From Photobacterium marinum (lineage in GTDB: Bacteria > Pseudomonadota > Gammaproteobacteria > Enterobacterales > Vibrionaceae), in assembly GCF_000331515.1 (NCBI RefSeq), contig NZ_AMZO01000002.1, forward strand, positions 62,001 through 126,000: a stretch of 64,000 nt of DNA, given 5' to 3'. Positions 49,053-57,932 of this stretch are shown piece by piece. Within the stretch, counting starts at the first letter, position 1, and the number at the start of each line of letters is the position of its first letter. The translations under genes were made by a program, and so were the position numbers. The notes beneath the pieces were generated by a model, which saw only the letters and a program-made list of their open reading frames with translations, ran no database searches and was not told where the DNA came from.

Positions 49053-49398
49053 TTCAGAGTCATCTAAGTATTAGGTGAACAACTGGAAGCAGGCTTCCTC
49101 CTTGGGTTAACAAACAGCAGTGACATTTCTGAGCATAAGCAGCGTCCGGAGCCGAAGGCAGCGGTTGCATGGGGGAGGGGTAGTGTCAGATTTAATATAA
49201 CTATTTGTTAATCGGCGTTACTTTAAGCCAAAGAAGATGAATGCACCAATTAAAAAATATTATCGCTAATGATATTTCTAGTTATCCATTAAACATTTGT
49301 TATGTTGCTGTAAAGGTCTCAGGTTTTAGTTTACTCTTTAGGAGTAATTAATGTGCCTCATAATATGCAACAAAACCGATTATTGATGAAAGATTTTT

Positions 49399-49414
49399 CG
49401 TGATCACTGTCACA
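49399..49414. promoter_or_regulatory. Candidate CRP site upstream of adhE
   Basis: CGTGATCACTGTCACA fits TGTGA-N6-TCACA at 9 of 10 fixed positions. It is about 360 bases upstream of the adhE start. A further TGTGA lies at about 49427. Confidence 0.5.
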
Positions 49415-49596
49415 TTTGATGCTTAATGTGATTAAATGTGTAGGTTTATTACGTAAAATTCAATGCCGTTGAGTATGACAAAACTTGGTTTTGTGGAGCT
49501 GATTCAATCGCTCTGGTCACAAAATGCGCTTGTAAGTTTTTGTTTTTACATGTCAGAGATCTAAAATTGACAAAAAACACTACTAAAGTGGTACAG

Positions 49597-49610
49597 GTGA
49601 TCTAAATCAA
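49597..49610. promoter_or_regulatory. Candidate FNR box upstream of adhE
   Basis: GTGATCTAAATCAA fits TTGAT-N4-ATCAA at 9 of 10 fixed positions. It lies about 160 bases before the ATG, a plausible place for anaerobic activation of a fermentative enzyme. Confidence 0.55.
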
Positions 49611-49770
49611 TTTTTTTCAGGCTGTGAAATAATATAATCAGTTTTGAAAGCAATTTACTAAGTGTGTGTGTTACTGGAATGTAAGAGTGGGATTGCTCAA
49701 TAACAGTAACAGTAAGGATTGAAGACATATTCTTACTAAAAAGTTTTCAATATTAAGTTAGGAGTTAACT

Positions 49771-52473
49771 ATGCCTGTAACTAATTTGGCTGAACTGGAT
49801 GCTCTGGTTGCTCGTGTTAAGAAAGCACAAGAAGAGTTTGCTACTTTTTCTCAGGAACAAGTAGACAAAATTTTCCGAGCAGCATCTCTGGCAGCTAACC
49901 AGGCTCGTATCCCTCTAGCGCAGCAAGCGGTAGCGGAATCTGGCATGGGCATTGTGGAAGATAAGGTAATCAAAAACCACTTCGCATCTGAGTACATCTA
50001 CAACAAGTACAAAGATGAGCAAACTTGCGGCATCTTGGAAGAAGATGACAGCATGGGTACGATGACTATCGCAGAACCTGTAGGTATCATCTGTGGTATC
50101 GTACCAACCACTAACCCAACTTCTACTGCAATCTTCAAATCTCTGATCTCTCTGAAGACTCGTAACGGTATCATCTTCTCGCCACACCCACGTGCGAAGA
50201 ACTCAACTAACGATGCAGCTAAACTGGTTCTTGACGCAGCTATCGCAGCTGGTGCACCAAAAGATATCATCGGTTGGATCGATGAGCCTTCAGTTGAACT
50301 GTCTAACGCGCTGATGAAGCACGAAGGTATCGCTCTTATCCTTGCAACTGGTGGTCCAGGCATGGTTAAAGCGGCATACTCTTCTGGTAAGCCAGCTATC
50401 GGTGTAGGTGCAGGTAACGTTCCTGTAGTTATCGATGAAACTGCTGATGTTAAGCGTGCAGTTGCTTCTGTTCTGATGTCTAAGACTTTCGATAACGGTG
50501 TAGTTTGTGCTTCTGAGCAGGCAGTTATCGTAGTAGACGAAGTTTACGACGAAGTTAAAGAGCGTTTTGCTTCTCACAAAGGCTACGTACTAAGCAAAGC
50601 TGAAGCAGATAAAGTACGTAAAGTACTGCTTATCGACGGCAACTTGAACGCGAAGATCGTTGGTCAGCCAGCTACAGCTATTGCTGAAATGGCGGGTGTT
50701 AAAGTTCCTGCTGATACTAAGATCCTTGTTGGTGAAGGTCTGGGTGAAGTTTCTTACGATGATGAGTTCGCTCATGAGAAACTATCTCCAACTCTTGGTA
50801 TGTTCCGTGCGTCTTCTTTCGAAAACGCTGTAGACCAGGCTGTACGCATGGTTGAAATCGGTGGTATCGGCCACACATCTGGTCTGTACACAAACCAGGA
50901 CGTTAACCAAGACCGTATCAAGTACTTTGGTGACAAACTGAAGACTGCTCGTATCCTTGTAAACATCCCTACTACTCACGGTGGTATCGGTGACCTTTAC
51001 AACTTCAACGTAGCACCTTCTCTGACTCTTGGTTGTGGTTCTTGGGGTGGTAACTCTATCTCTGAGAACGTAGGTCCTAAGCACCTGATCAACAAGAAGA
51101 CAGTAGCGAAGCGAGCTGAAAATATGTTGTGGCACAAACTACCTAAATCAATCTACTTCCGTCGTGGTAGCCTTCCAGTTGCTCTTGGCGACCTTGAAGG
51201 TAAGAAGCGTGCGTTCCTTGTAACTGACCGTTTCCTATTCAACAACGGTTACGCTGATGAAATCGTTCGTCTGCTGAAAGAGCAGGGCATGGAAGTTCAG
51301 ACTTTCTTTGACGTAGAAGCAGACCCAACACTGTCTGTAGTTGAGAAAGGTGCGGCTGCAATGAACAGCTTCCAGCCTGATGTAATCCTGGCTCTTGGTG
51401 GTGGTTCACCAATGGATGCTGCGAAGATTATGTGGGTTATGTACGAGCACCCGGAAACAGAATTCTCTGAGCTGGCTATGCGCTTTATGGACATCCGTAA
51501 GCGTATCTACAAGTTCCCTAAAATGGGTCAGAAAGCTGAGCTTGTATGTATCACAACTACTTCTGGTACTGGTTCTGAAGTTACTCCGTTTGCGGTTGTT
51601 ACCGACGACACTACTGGCGCTAAATACCCACTAGCTGACTACGAGCTGACGCCAAACATGGCTATCGTAGATGCGAACCTGGTTATGAACATGCCTAAGT
51701 CGCTGACAGCATTCGGTGGTTACGACGCAGTAACTCACGCACTGGAAGCTTACGTATCTGTTCTTGCGAACGAATACTCTGACGGTCAGGCTCTGCAAGC
51801 TCTTAAGATGCTGAAAGAATACCTACCTTCAAGCTACGCAAATGGTGCTAACGACCCTATCGCTCGTGAGAAAGTACACAACGCAGCTACTATCGCTGGT
51901 GTTGCATTTGCTAACGCATTCCTGGGTGTGTGTCACTCAATTGCGCACAAGATTGGTAACGCTTTCCACCTGCCACACGGCCTGGCGAACGCACTGCTAA
52001 TCTCTAACGTTGTTCGTTACAACGCTAACGACAACCCAACTAAGCAGACTGCATTCTCTCAGTACGACCGTCCACAGGCTCGTCGTCGTTACGCTGAAGT
52101 TGCTGACCACCTAGGTCTGTCTCAGCCAGGTGACCGTACTGCTCAGAAGATTGAACGTCTTCTAGCATGGATGGATGAGCTGAAGAAAGACCTTGATATC
52201 CCAATGTCTATCCAGGCTGCAGGTGTTGCTGAAGCGGACTTCATGGCTCAACTTGATGAGCTGTCTGTAGAAGCGTTCGATGACCAGTGTACTGGTGCGA
52301 ACCCACGCTACCCACTAATCTCTGAGCTGAAAGAAGTTCTGATTGCTTCATACTACGGTAAAGCTTTCGTTGAAGGTGAAACTTTCGAAGGTACTACTGT
52401 AATCAAGAAGAAAGCTGACCAGGTAGCAGCTAAAGAAGCGCCTAAAGCTAAGAAAGAAACAGCTAAAGCATAA
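49771..52473 (+). CDS. adhE: Bifunctional acetaldehyde-CoA / alcohol dehydrogenase
   Basis: The fermentative enzyme that reduces acetyl-CoA to acetaldehyde and then ethanol, regenerating NAD+. 900 residues; AdhE proteins form filaments (spirosomes). The N-terminal aldehyde dehydrogenase (about 1-440) has the catalytic Cys in DNGVVCASEQ (about 248). The C-terminal iron-dependent alcohol dehydrogenase (about 450-865) has GGGSPMDAAKIMW and the iron His motifs in FHLPHGLANALL and VCHSIAHKIG. The last residues are a Lys/Ala-rich tail. Codon choice looks strongly optimised, as in abundant proteins. Preceded by GGAG. Confidence 0.98.
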   Translation: MPVTNLAELDALVARVKKAQEEFATFSQEQVDKIFRAASLAANQARIPLAQQAVAESGMGIVEDKVIKNHFASEYIYNKYKDEQTCGILEEDDSMGTMTIAEPVGIICGIVPTTNPTSTAIFKSLISLKTRNGIIFSPHPRAKNSTNDAAKLVLDAAIAAGAPKDIIGWIDEPSVELSNALMKHEGIALILATGGPGMVKAAYSSGKPAIGVGAGNVPVVIDETADVKRAVASVLMSKTFDNGVVCASEQAVIVVDEVYDEVKERFASHKGYVLSKAEADKVRKVLLIDGNLNAKIVGQPATAIAEMAGVKVPADTKILVGEGLGEVSYDDEFAHEKLSPTLGMFRASSFENAVDQAVRMVEIGGIGHTSGLYTNQDVNQDRIKYFGDKLKTARILVNIPTTHGGIGDLYNFNVAPSLTLGCGSWGGNSISENVGPKHLINKKTVAKRAENMLWHKLPKSIYFRRGSLPVALGDLEGKKRAFLVTDRFLFNNGYADEIVRLLKEQGMEVQTFFDVEADPTLSVVEKGAAAMNSFQPDVILALGGGSPMDAAKIMWVMYEHPETEFSELAMRFMDIRKRIYKFPKMGQKAELVCITTTSGTGSEVTPFAVVTDDTTGAKYPLADYELTPNMAIVDANLVMNMPKSLTAFGGYDAVTHALEAYVSVLANEYSDGQALQALKMLKEYLPSSYANGANDPIAREKVHNAATIAGVAFANAFLGVCHSIAHKIGNAFHLPHGLANALLISNVVRYNANDNPTKQTAFSQYDRPQARRRYAEVADHLGLSQPGDRTAQKIERLLAWMDELKKDLDIPMSIQAAGVAEADFMAQLDELSVEAFDDQCTGANPRYPLISELKEVLIASYYGKAFVEGETFEGTTVIKKKADQVAAKEAPKAKKETAKA

Positions 52474-52512
52474 TCATTGTTATAGCTAGCGCACTTCTTT
52501 CGAAGTAAATTA

Positions 52513-52541
52513 TTAAGCCCGCCAATTTGGCGGGCTTTTTC
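52513..52541 (+). terminator. Terminator after adhE
   Basis: AAGCCCGCCA-ATT-TGGCGGGCTT then TTT; perfect 10-bp stem, 41 bases after the stop. Confidence 0.9.
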
Positions 52542-52592
52542 TTTGTATGAACTCATTGCTATTACGAGTTATTCTTTTCGAACTTTTAAGCT

Positions 52593-53282
52593 CTATTCCA
52601 CTTCCGCCTCTATCATTCTCCCGTTAAAGGTATCATTGCTAATGATATATTCTGCGCTACGGACTATTTCATAGAGTAAGGTTTGGCTAAACGTGGTGTG
52701 GGATTCCTGGTCATCATCATAATCAATGGCAAGTGGGACTATGCCGCCAACCCGGATTCCGAACTCAGCCAGTTCTTTGGCCCAGCTTTTGGTTAATCCG
52801 GCGAGCATGGCTTTGGCACCGTTATTGATAAATTGATGAGGATTGGCCTGATTAGCGGCAAGGTTGATGATTAACCCTGTGTGATTATGTTCCCGCATAT
52901 AGTTTGCCGCCTGTTTGCCAAACGTGAAGAAGGGGGTCGCGCCTTCAGCCATTGAACGGTAGAACTTATCAACGGAAGCCGGACTTAATAATCTTGGTAA
53001 ATCAGAACCCAGCCAGTAGTTAATCAGAATATCTATTGCGCCATAATGGTTATGTACATCCTGAATGATATGCGAAATTGCAGCTTCATTCTGGCTGTCC
53101 AGGAAGAATGGTTGAGAGTTACCGCCTGTTTTTAGGCAGGCTTTATGGGTTTCCTGTAATCGTTCCTGTTCAATATCGATTAAAGCCAGGCTTGCACCCA
53201 ACGATGCAAAATGAAGTGATATGGCTTTGCCAATCGGGCTGCCGGCGGCAGTGATCACTATGACAGATTGTGCGATTTTCAT
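52593..53282 (-). CDS. SDR-fold protein lacking the usual catalytic Ser and Tyr
   Basis: 229 residues from ATG 53282 (MKIAQSVIVITAAGS); an upstream frame extension to 53354 seems non-coding. The Rossmann part is seen: VITAAGSPIGKAIS stands for the TGxxxGIG cofactor loop, DIEQERL follows beta-2, and INYWLG stands for NNAG. At the active site INLAANQAN replaces the usual Ser-containing strand, and NNGAK replaces YxxxK: Lys is kept, Tyr is Asn. So classical dehydrogenase activity is doubtful. A binding or regulatory protein is possible. It is convergent with adhE and has no operon partner. Confidence 0.8.
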   Translation of the reverse strand: MKIAQSVIVITAAGSPIGKAISLHFASLGASLALIDIEQERLQETHKACLKTGGNSQPFFLDSQNEAAISHIIQDVHNHYGAIDILINYWLGSDLPRLLSPASVDKFYRSMAEGATPFFTFGKQAANYMREHNHTGLIINLAANQANPHQFINNGAKAMLAGLTKSWAKELAEFGIRVGGIVPLAIDYDDDQESHTTFSQTLLYEIVRSAEYIISNDTFNGRMIEAEVE

Positions 53283-53592
53283 AGCTCTTGTGTTCTCCCT
53301 GTTCTTACCGGCATGTGTATTGAGCCTCAGGTTGTTGGCAGTGCTACTAATCAAGCAAATTTAAATATAGTTCTTTGCTGTGAAGCATTTTGCCTGATAC
53401 AGGCGATAGTTGGCTGAAAAGTTGGACGCCCATAAATACTGAATCTAACCAGCTAAATTTACTGTGAAAAGTGATTCAGATTATTATTTAGTTCGTTTTA
53501 ATGTTAGCGAAATGTCAGCAAAGTGCGTCTGCAAAGTAACAAAGTCATGATAGGGGTCACGAAAAGCCCAAGAGTGTGATCAGTAAGGTTTT
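53283..53592. other. Intergenic region without recognised feature
   Basis: About 310 bases between the SDR gene start and the end of the next minus-strand gene. I see no reading frame, strong hairpin or known operator here; it should hold the SDR promoter. Confidence 0.5.
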
Positions 53593-54102
53593 TTAAGCAG
53601 TCTGATACATCTCGGCAAAGCGTTTTGCTTGAATAAGCGACAGGTATAGATCCTGAGGTGATGCCTTAATTTTTGCCTCTTCTTTCGGCGGCAACATACG
53701 GCGTTCATGGCCCGACAGGTTGTGATAAACCTCTTCAGGCAGGCCTTTTGTATCCTGTGGAGGGAAGGTTAGCGCGGTTGGCTGAAGCTCTTGCAGCAGG
53801 CGAACGCCATTGAGCCCGCTTTCGTGAAAGGCTTTGGCCTGTGCCGCCGCATTTTCATAGCAGTGTTCAGATGTTGTCAGAGGTTGAGGATCGCGGAGCT
53901 CAAAATAAGCACGCAGCTCTGCCTCAGTTTTCCCCTTCGGTGGAGGGGCGTCAATAGGTACCGTTTCCAGATGATCCGGAGACAACATCGCCAGCATTAA
54001 TGCAAAGTCAGCTCGGCGACCGCCTTCAACCGCGTGGTTGAGCTGGCCACCTAGCTGCACTTCATTAATAAGCTGTGCTTTGTCTAAGGTATGGATCTGC
54101 AT
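53593..54102 (-). CDS. Unknown conserved-looking protein
   Basis: 169 residues, soluble, no signal peptide; not recognised. The N-terminus MQIHTLDKAQLINEVQLGGQ is followed by a helical stretch with ADFALMLAMLSPD, then a Pro-rich part (PIDAPPPKGKTEAELRAYFELRDPQPLT), and a C-terminus with RMLPPKEEAKIKASPQDLYLSLIQAKRFAEMYQTA in parts. Its composition and frame are gene-like, and it is unlike a shadow frame because the opposite strand holds nothing. It lies 67 bases downstream of the aminotransferase-like gene in the same direction. Confidence 0.7.
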   Translation of the reverse strand: MQIHTLDKAQLINEVQLGGQLNHAVEGGRRADFALMLAMLSPDHLETVPIDAPPPKGKTEAELRAYFELRDPQPLTTSEHCYENAAAQAKAFHESGLNGVRLLQELQPTALTFPPQDTKGLPEEVYHNLSGHERRMLPPKEEAKIKASPQDLYLSLIQAKRFAEMYQTA

Positions 54103-54169
54103 CTGATAAAGGGTTTTTCGCTAATGATTCCCTTTTATCGGAGCGAATTGTCAGAACTTTAGGAAAAAA

Positions 54170-55333
54170 TCACTTGGTAGCAGGCAGTTGCTCGATTGCT
54201 GACCGCATGCGCCTCAGAGCCTCACTCAGTGTTTTGCTGTTACAGGCAAAATTTAATCGAACAAAGCCTGAATTACCGAAATCGGCACCGGGTGAGAGAC
54301 CGACACCAGCTTGTTCAAAAAATTTAAATGGGCTGGCAACTGGCAGTGAGGATGCATCAATCCATGCCAGGTAGGTGGCTTCAATATGTTCAAGAGTCAA
54401 ATAGGGCATGGCATTGATTTCTTTTTCCAGCGTGTCGCGGTGCTGGCGTAAAAAAGCCAATTGTAAATCAAGCCACGGTTCACAGTGTTCATAGGCTGCC
54501 TGAGCGGCGGTAAAGGCTAGAACATTAACATCGGGTATTATGCCTGCTTTGGCTTTCATAAACCGGCGTCGCAGCGCGGGATTGGGAATAATTGCTATAG
54601 ATGCACCTAACCCGGCAATGTTGAATGTCTTACTGGGAGCGATCAGGGTCACAGAGCGTTGCTCAGCACTCTTATTCAGGCTGGCAAATGGAATGTGCTG
54701 CTTTTCTTCATCCAGAATTAAGTCGCAATGTATTTCATCTGAACAGACTAAGAGATCGTGCTGTTCAGCGAAAGTCAGCACAGACTCGAGTTCTTCTCGT
54801 GTGTAAACCGTACCGCCGGGATTGAGAGGGTTACAGAACAGCAGCAGTTTGGCGTTTGCGGAGATGTCTGTTTGCTCAAGAGCCATTAGCCAGCGGTGGT
54901 TAAGTAACCTGACCGGGGAAATATCCAGAGGCCGTTTGGCAAGCTTGGCGGCGGACATAAATGGCGGATAGACAGGCTTGGGGCTGATCACGCCCTGATG
55001 GCTTTCAGTAAGCGCTCTTACCGACAAGTTGATGCCACAGACAAGGCCGGGAAGGTACACGATCCAATCTGGTTCAATTTGCCAGTTATAGCGTTGTTTC
55101 ATCCGTTCAACCAGCAGGTCTGTTAACCGCTGTGGTGCGGAACCATAACCGAACACACCATGATCAACATGTCGGTGCAGTGCTTCTGTGATTGCATCGG
55201 GTACTCTGAAATCGCTGTCGGCCACCCACATCGGGAGGATATCCCGGCCTTTGTATTTATCCCACTTGATGCTGTTGCTGTTCGTGCGGTCAACGTTTTG
55301 TTCAAAGAGGGTCTCTATTGAAGGTTGCATCAT
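54170..55333 (-). CDS. MalY/PatB-type PLP-dependent C-S lyase
   Basis: 387 residues, fold-type I aminotransferase family, class of cystathionine beta-lyase-like PatB/MalY. Seen: MWVADSDFRVPDAITEAL (about 35-52, the family start), CNPLNPGGTVYTREEL (about 167-182), CSDEIHCDLIL (about 197) and the PLP-binding Lys in LIAPSKTFNIAGLGAS (about 231-246). It most likely cleaves cystathionine or cysteine-type C-S bonds to give pyruvate, ammonia and a thiol, but aminotransferase or regulatory roles like MalY cannot be excluded. The neighbours do not tell. Confidence 0.87.
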   Translation of the reverse strand: MMQPSIETLFEQNVDRTNSNSIKWDKYKGRDILPMWVADSDFRVPDAITEALHRHVDHGVFGYGSAPQRLTDLLVERMKQRYNWQIEPDWIVYLPGLVCGINLSVRALTESHQGVISPKPVYPPFMSAAKLAKRPLDISPVRLLNHRWLMALEQTDISANAKLLLFCNPLNPGGTVYTREELESVLTFAEQHDLLVCSDEIHCDLILDEEKQHIPFASLNKSAEQRSVTLIAPSKTFNIAGLGASIAIIPNPALRRRFMKAKAGIIPDVNVLAFTAAQAAYEHCEPWLDLQLAFLRQHRDTLEKEINAMPYLTLEHIEATYLAWIDASSLPVASPFKFFEQAGVGLSPGADFGNSGFVRLNFACNSKTLSEALRRMRSAIEQLPATK

Positions 55334-55389
55334 ACTGAATCCGTTCAGAATCTGGTTGGCGGAGTGTTAGGCCGTCGTTTTAATTGCAT

Positions 55390-55422
55390 TAAAAAAGCCC
55401 TGATGGGAGACATCAGGGCTTA
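55390..55422 (-). terminator. Terminator after the retropepsin/transglutaminase/ATP-grasp cassette
   Basis: AAGCCCTGATG-GGAGA-CATCAGGGCTT with an A-run on the left (U-run for the minus strand); it lies 12 bases beyond the ATP-grasp gene stop. Confidence 0.88.
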
Positions 55423-55433
55423 AGTAATGTTCT

Positions 55434-56408
55434 TTAGAACTTGGCTCTTACACCAAACTGTTTGGCGGCATAGGCAACTCTTTCTGCCGGAGTCGGGTGT
55501 TCTACTGAACTGCCGAGGTTTTCGATATGCCGCAGACGAGGCAGGAGACCGCTTCCGTTGGCGGTCTGAATTGCCAGCCCCGGACGGGCATTGAGCTCCA
55601 ATACCATCGGGCCTTTGTATTTATCCAGAACCATGTCGGTTCCCATATAGCCAAGGCCCGTCATCTCCCAGGCACTGGATGCCAGGGTCAGGAGCCGTTC
55701 CCAGTTCGGGACGGCCAGCTCTTTGAGCAGGCGACCAGTATCCGGGTGGCGTTCAACAGGCTTATCAAACTGAACGGCACGGATTGCCTTGCCTGTTGCG
55801 ATATCAATGCCGACCCCAACAGCACCCTGGTGAAGGTTAGCCTTACCGTCAGAAGCTGCGGTTGAACAACGCATCATTGCCATCACCGGGTAACCTCGGA
55901 AAACGATAACCCGGACATCAGGAACACCTTCGTAGCTGAAGCCGTCAAAGACATCATCGAACTGGATCAGGTCTTCGACCATGGCGACATCGTTTTTACC
56001 GCCAAGGGAGAACAGGCCGGCTAGGGTGTTGGTAATATGGCGCTCAACATCCTGTTTGTTCATTTCGGCACCGGATGGCTTAGTGTAAATCCCATCTTTG
56101 TGTTTTGTGACAACCAGGATGCCTTTACCGCCAGAGCCCTGAGCCGGTTTAATTACAAAACCCGGCCAGTCTTTCACCATTTCGTGGATGCGTTTGACAT
56201 ATACCTGGCTGTCGATAACACCGATCAGCTCAGGCACGGTTGCCCCGGCACGCTGGGCAATGATCTTCGTTTTCAGCTTGTCATCAACCAGCGGGTACAG
56301 GCTACGGTCGTTATAGCGGCCGATATAGCTGTGGTTACGCTGGTTCATCCCCATAATACCGCGCTCACGAAGCTTGAAGGGTGAGGTAAACTGTGAAAAC
56401 AGTGACAT
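55434..56408 (-). CDS. RimK-like ATP-grasp ligase
   Basis: 324 residues from ATG 56408, with GGAGG 9 bases upstream inside the end of the previous gene. An ATP-grasp ligase of the alpha-L-glutamate ligase-like group: FVIKPAQGSGGKGILVV (about 85-101) is the ATP-binding loop, DVRVIVFRGYPVMAMMR (about 169-185) and the metal-binding MVLELNARPGL (about 269-279) follow. Such enzymes join an amino acid to a carboxylate or peptide with ATP. The substrate is unknown. It is the third gene of a cassette with a transglutaminase-like membrane protein and a retropepsin-like lipoprotein, an association seen in other gammaproteobacteria. Confidence 0.87.
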   Translation of the reverse strand: MSLFSQFTSPFKLRERGIMGMNQRNHSYIGRYNDRSLYPLVDDKLKTKIIAQRAGATVPELIGVIDSQVYVKRIHEMVKDWPGFVIKPAQGSGGKGILVVTKHKDGIYTKPSGAEMNKQDVERHITNTLAGLFSLGGKNDVAMVEDLIQFDDVFDGFSYEGVPDVRVIVFRGYPVMAMMRCSTAASDGKANLHQGAVGVGIDIATGKAIRAVQFDKPVERHPDTGRLLKELAVPNWERLLTLASSAWEMTGLGYMGTDMVLDKYKGPMVLELNARPGLAIQTANGSGLLPRLRHIENLGSSVEHPTPAERVAYAAKQFGVRAKF

Positions 56409-56412
56409 TGGC

Positions 56413-57918
56413 TTAGCCCTCCGCAAGCGGCTTGAAGCGACGTAGCTCGCTCAGGCGATAGCCGGTGTAGTTACCCAGCATCAGGATCAGTGCCAGCACA
56501 ATTAGCTGCATACCGATAAAGTTAAAGGTCAGATGGCGAACAAGGTCATTAGTCATTGCCAGGTAAACCAGTACCGCTGTCAGTAGTGAGCCGCCACCCT
56601 GAATCATGACTTCTTTCGCACCTTCCTCTTCCCATAGGATCGACATACGTTCGATGGTCCAAGACAGGATGATCATAGGGAAGAAGGTGATGGAAAGCCC
56701 TTCAACCAGCCCGATCTTGAAGGCCACCACGGTAAATACCGAGATGATCATGATTACTGTGATAATTACTGCCGATATCCTGGCAACCAGTAGCAGGTTG
56801 AGCCGCGACAGGTAACCACGGATGATCAAACCGGTGCCGACAATTAATAAGAAGCCGAGAATACCTGTGAGCAGTTGGGTTTGAACAAAAGCTACAGCAA
56901 TCAGTACCGGCATGAAGGTACCGGAAGTTTTCAGGCCAATGATGATCCGCAGGAAGACCACAATCAAGGCACCGATAGGTACCAGCATGATGGTCTTGAA
57001 CATTGCCTGCTCTTCGACCGGCAGACTGTGGATTGAGAAGTTCAGCAGATCTTCTGCCTGTACTTTTTCTCTTGTTGCTTGCTGTGGCGTAATGTCCTGG
57101 GCAATGATAGAGAAGCTGATATTAGAGTTACGTCCACCGATAACATCCAGCAGGGAATGGCCTTCTTGGTTCCACAGCATAATATTGTCTGGTTTACCTT
57201 CCCGGCCGGAGTACAGATCGAACAGCTGCCAGTGTTCGCTATCCCAGACTTCAACCATAGGTTCAATGCTCTGGCGGCGGCGACCATCTTCAAGCTGCAG
57301 CCCGCCAACAATACGTGAATGGATACCTTCCAGTGATAACAGGCTGGTAATGGCTTTTTCGCGACTTAGGTTGTTGAGCAGCAATGAAGCATTCTGATTG
57401 TTTTTGTCATTGAACTGTTTGATTAGCTCACGGGCCAGGGTGATATTGTCGGAAGACAGTTTACGGGCCTGTTCCAGAAGCGCCGTTGCAGCCGTTTGTT
57501 GCGGGTTGTCGAGGCTGACTGGGGGTGTGTCACCTTTTGGTGGCTCAACAGTGTAGCTAGCCTGGTCGTCAACCAGCATCTGGGTTTTGTAATAGAGGAT
57601 TTGTTTGCCGGTGGCTTCACGAACAGACCATTCAGCACGACGGCCTGTGTCTGTGTCAATCAGAGCCACGCCGTAACCCGGTGAAGAGGTACTTTCATCA
57701 ATAAGGGTGAAACCTTGCTGGGTTTCCGGAGCGGCCATAGATACTTTGACCGGATCACCGATAGCATCAAATTCAATACGTGCTTCGAGTTCCCACAGGG
57801 CACGCTCTTCACCCGGTGTCCATGGTACGCCGTAGACGTCATGTCGATACATGCTAAGAGCAGCACCGGCAATAACGAGCAAGGTGATTAAAAAATAAAA
57901 CGGGATTCTTGACGTCAT
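56413..57918 (-). CDS. Transglutaminase-like membrane protein with C-terminal seven-helix domain
   Basis: 501 residues. An N-terminal anchor (about 6-26) leads to a large periplasmic part (about 27-305) with a region like a transglutaminase fold (KAITSLLSLEGIHSRIVGGLQLEDG, about 188-212). The expected catalytic Cys is not visible, so it is probably an inactive member. The C-terminal half (about 312-490) holds about seven hydrophobic helices. The architecture is that of the UUP1/7TM group. It overlaps neither neighbour, but only four bases separate its stop from the ATP-grasp ATG. Preceded by GAGGATGCC. Confidence 0.85.
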   Translation of the reverse strand: MTSRIPFYFLITLLVIAGAALSMYRHDVYGVPWTPGEERALWELEARIEFDAIGDPVKVSMAAPETQQGFTLIDESTSSPGYGVALIDTDTGRRAEWSVREATGKQILYYKTQMLVDDQASYTVEPPKGDTPPVSLDNPQQTAATALLEQARKLSSDNITLARELIKQFNDKNNQNASLLLNNLSREKAITSLLSLEGIHSRIVGGLQLEDGRRRQSIEPMVEVWDSEHWQLFDLYSGREGKPDNIMLWNQEGHSLLDVIGGRNSNISFSIIAQDITPQQATREKVQAEDLLNFSIHSLPVEEQAMFKTIMLVPIGALIVVFLRIIIGLKTSGTFMPVLIAVAFVQTQLLTGILGFLLIVGTGLIIRGYLSRLNLLLVARISAVIITVIMIISVFTVVAFKIGLVEGLSITFFPMIILSWTIERMSILWEEEGAKEVMIQGGGSLLTAVLVYLAMTNDLVRHLTFNFIGMQLIVLALILMLGNYTGYRLSELRRFKPLAEG

Positions 57919-57932
57919 GGCATCCTCATCAA

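Larger units (their letters stand above)
49053..49770. promoter_or_regulatory. Long AT-rich regulatory region upstream of adhE
   Basis: About 718 bases between divergent ychE-like and adhE genes with no supportable reading frame. It carries candidate CRP and FNR sites (listed separately) and a late ACAGTAACAGTAAGG repeat near 49700. The ribosome site TTAGGAGT precedes the adhE ATG. The length suggests several promoters and nucleoid-protein control, as for E. coli adhE. Confidence 0.6.

Noticed and set aside
54170-55333. PLP enzyme considered as a biosynthetic aspartate aminotransferase
   Set aside because: The N-terminal MWVADSDF pattern and overall motif set match the MalY/PatB C-S lyase group better.
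56912-57397. 161-codon plus-strand frame inside the transglutaminase-like gene
   Set aside because: Antisense to a gene with clear membrane topology; the product is low in recognisable features.
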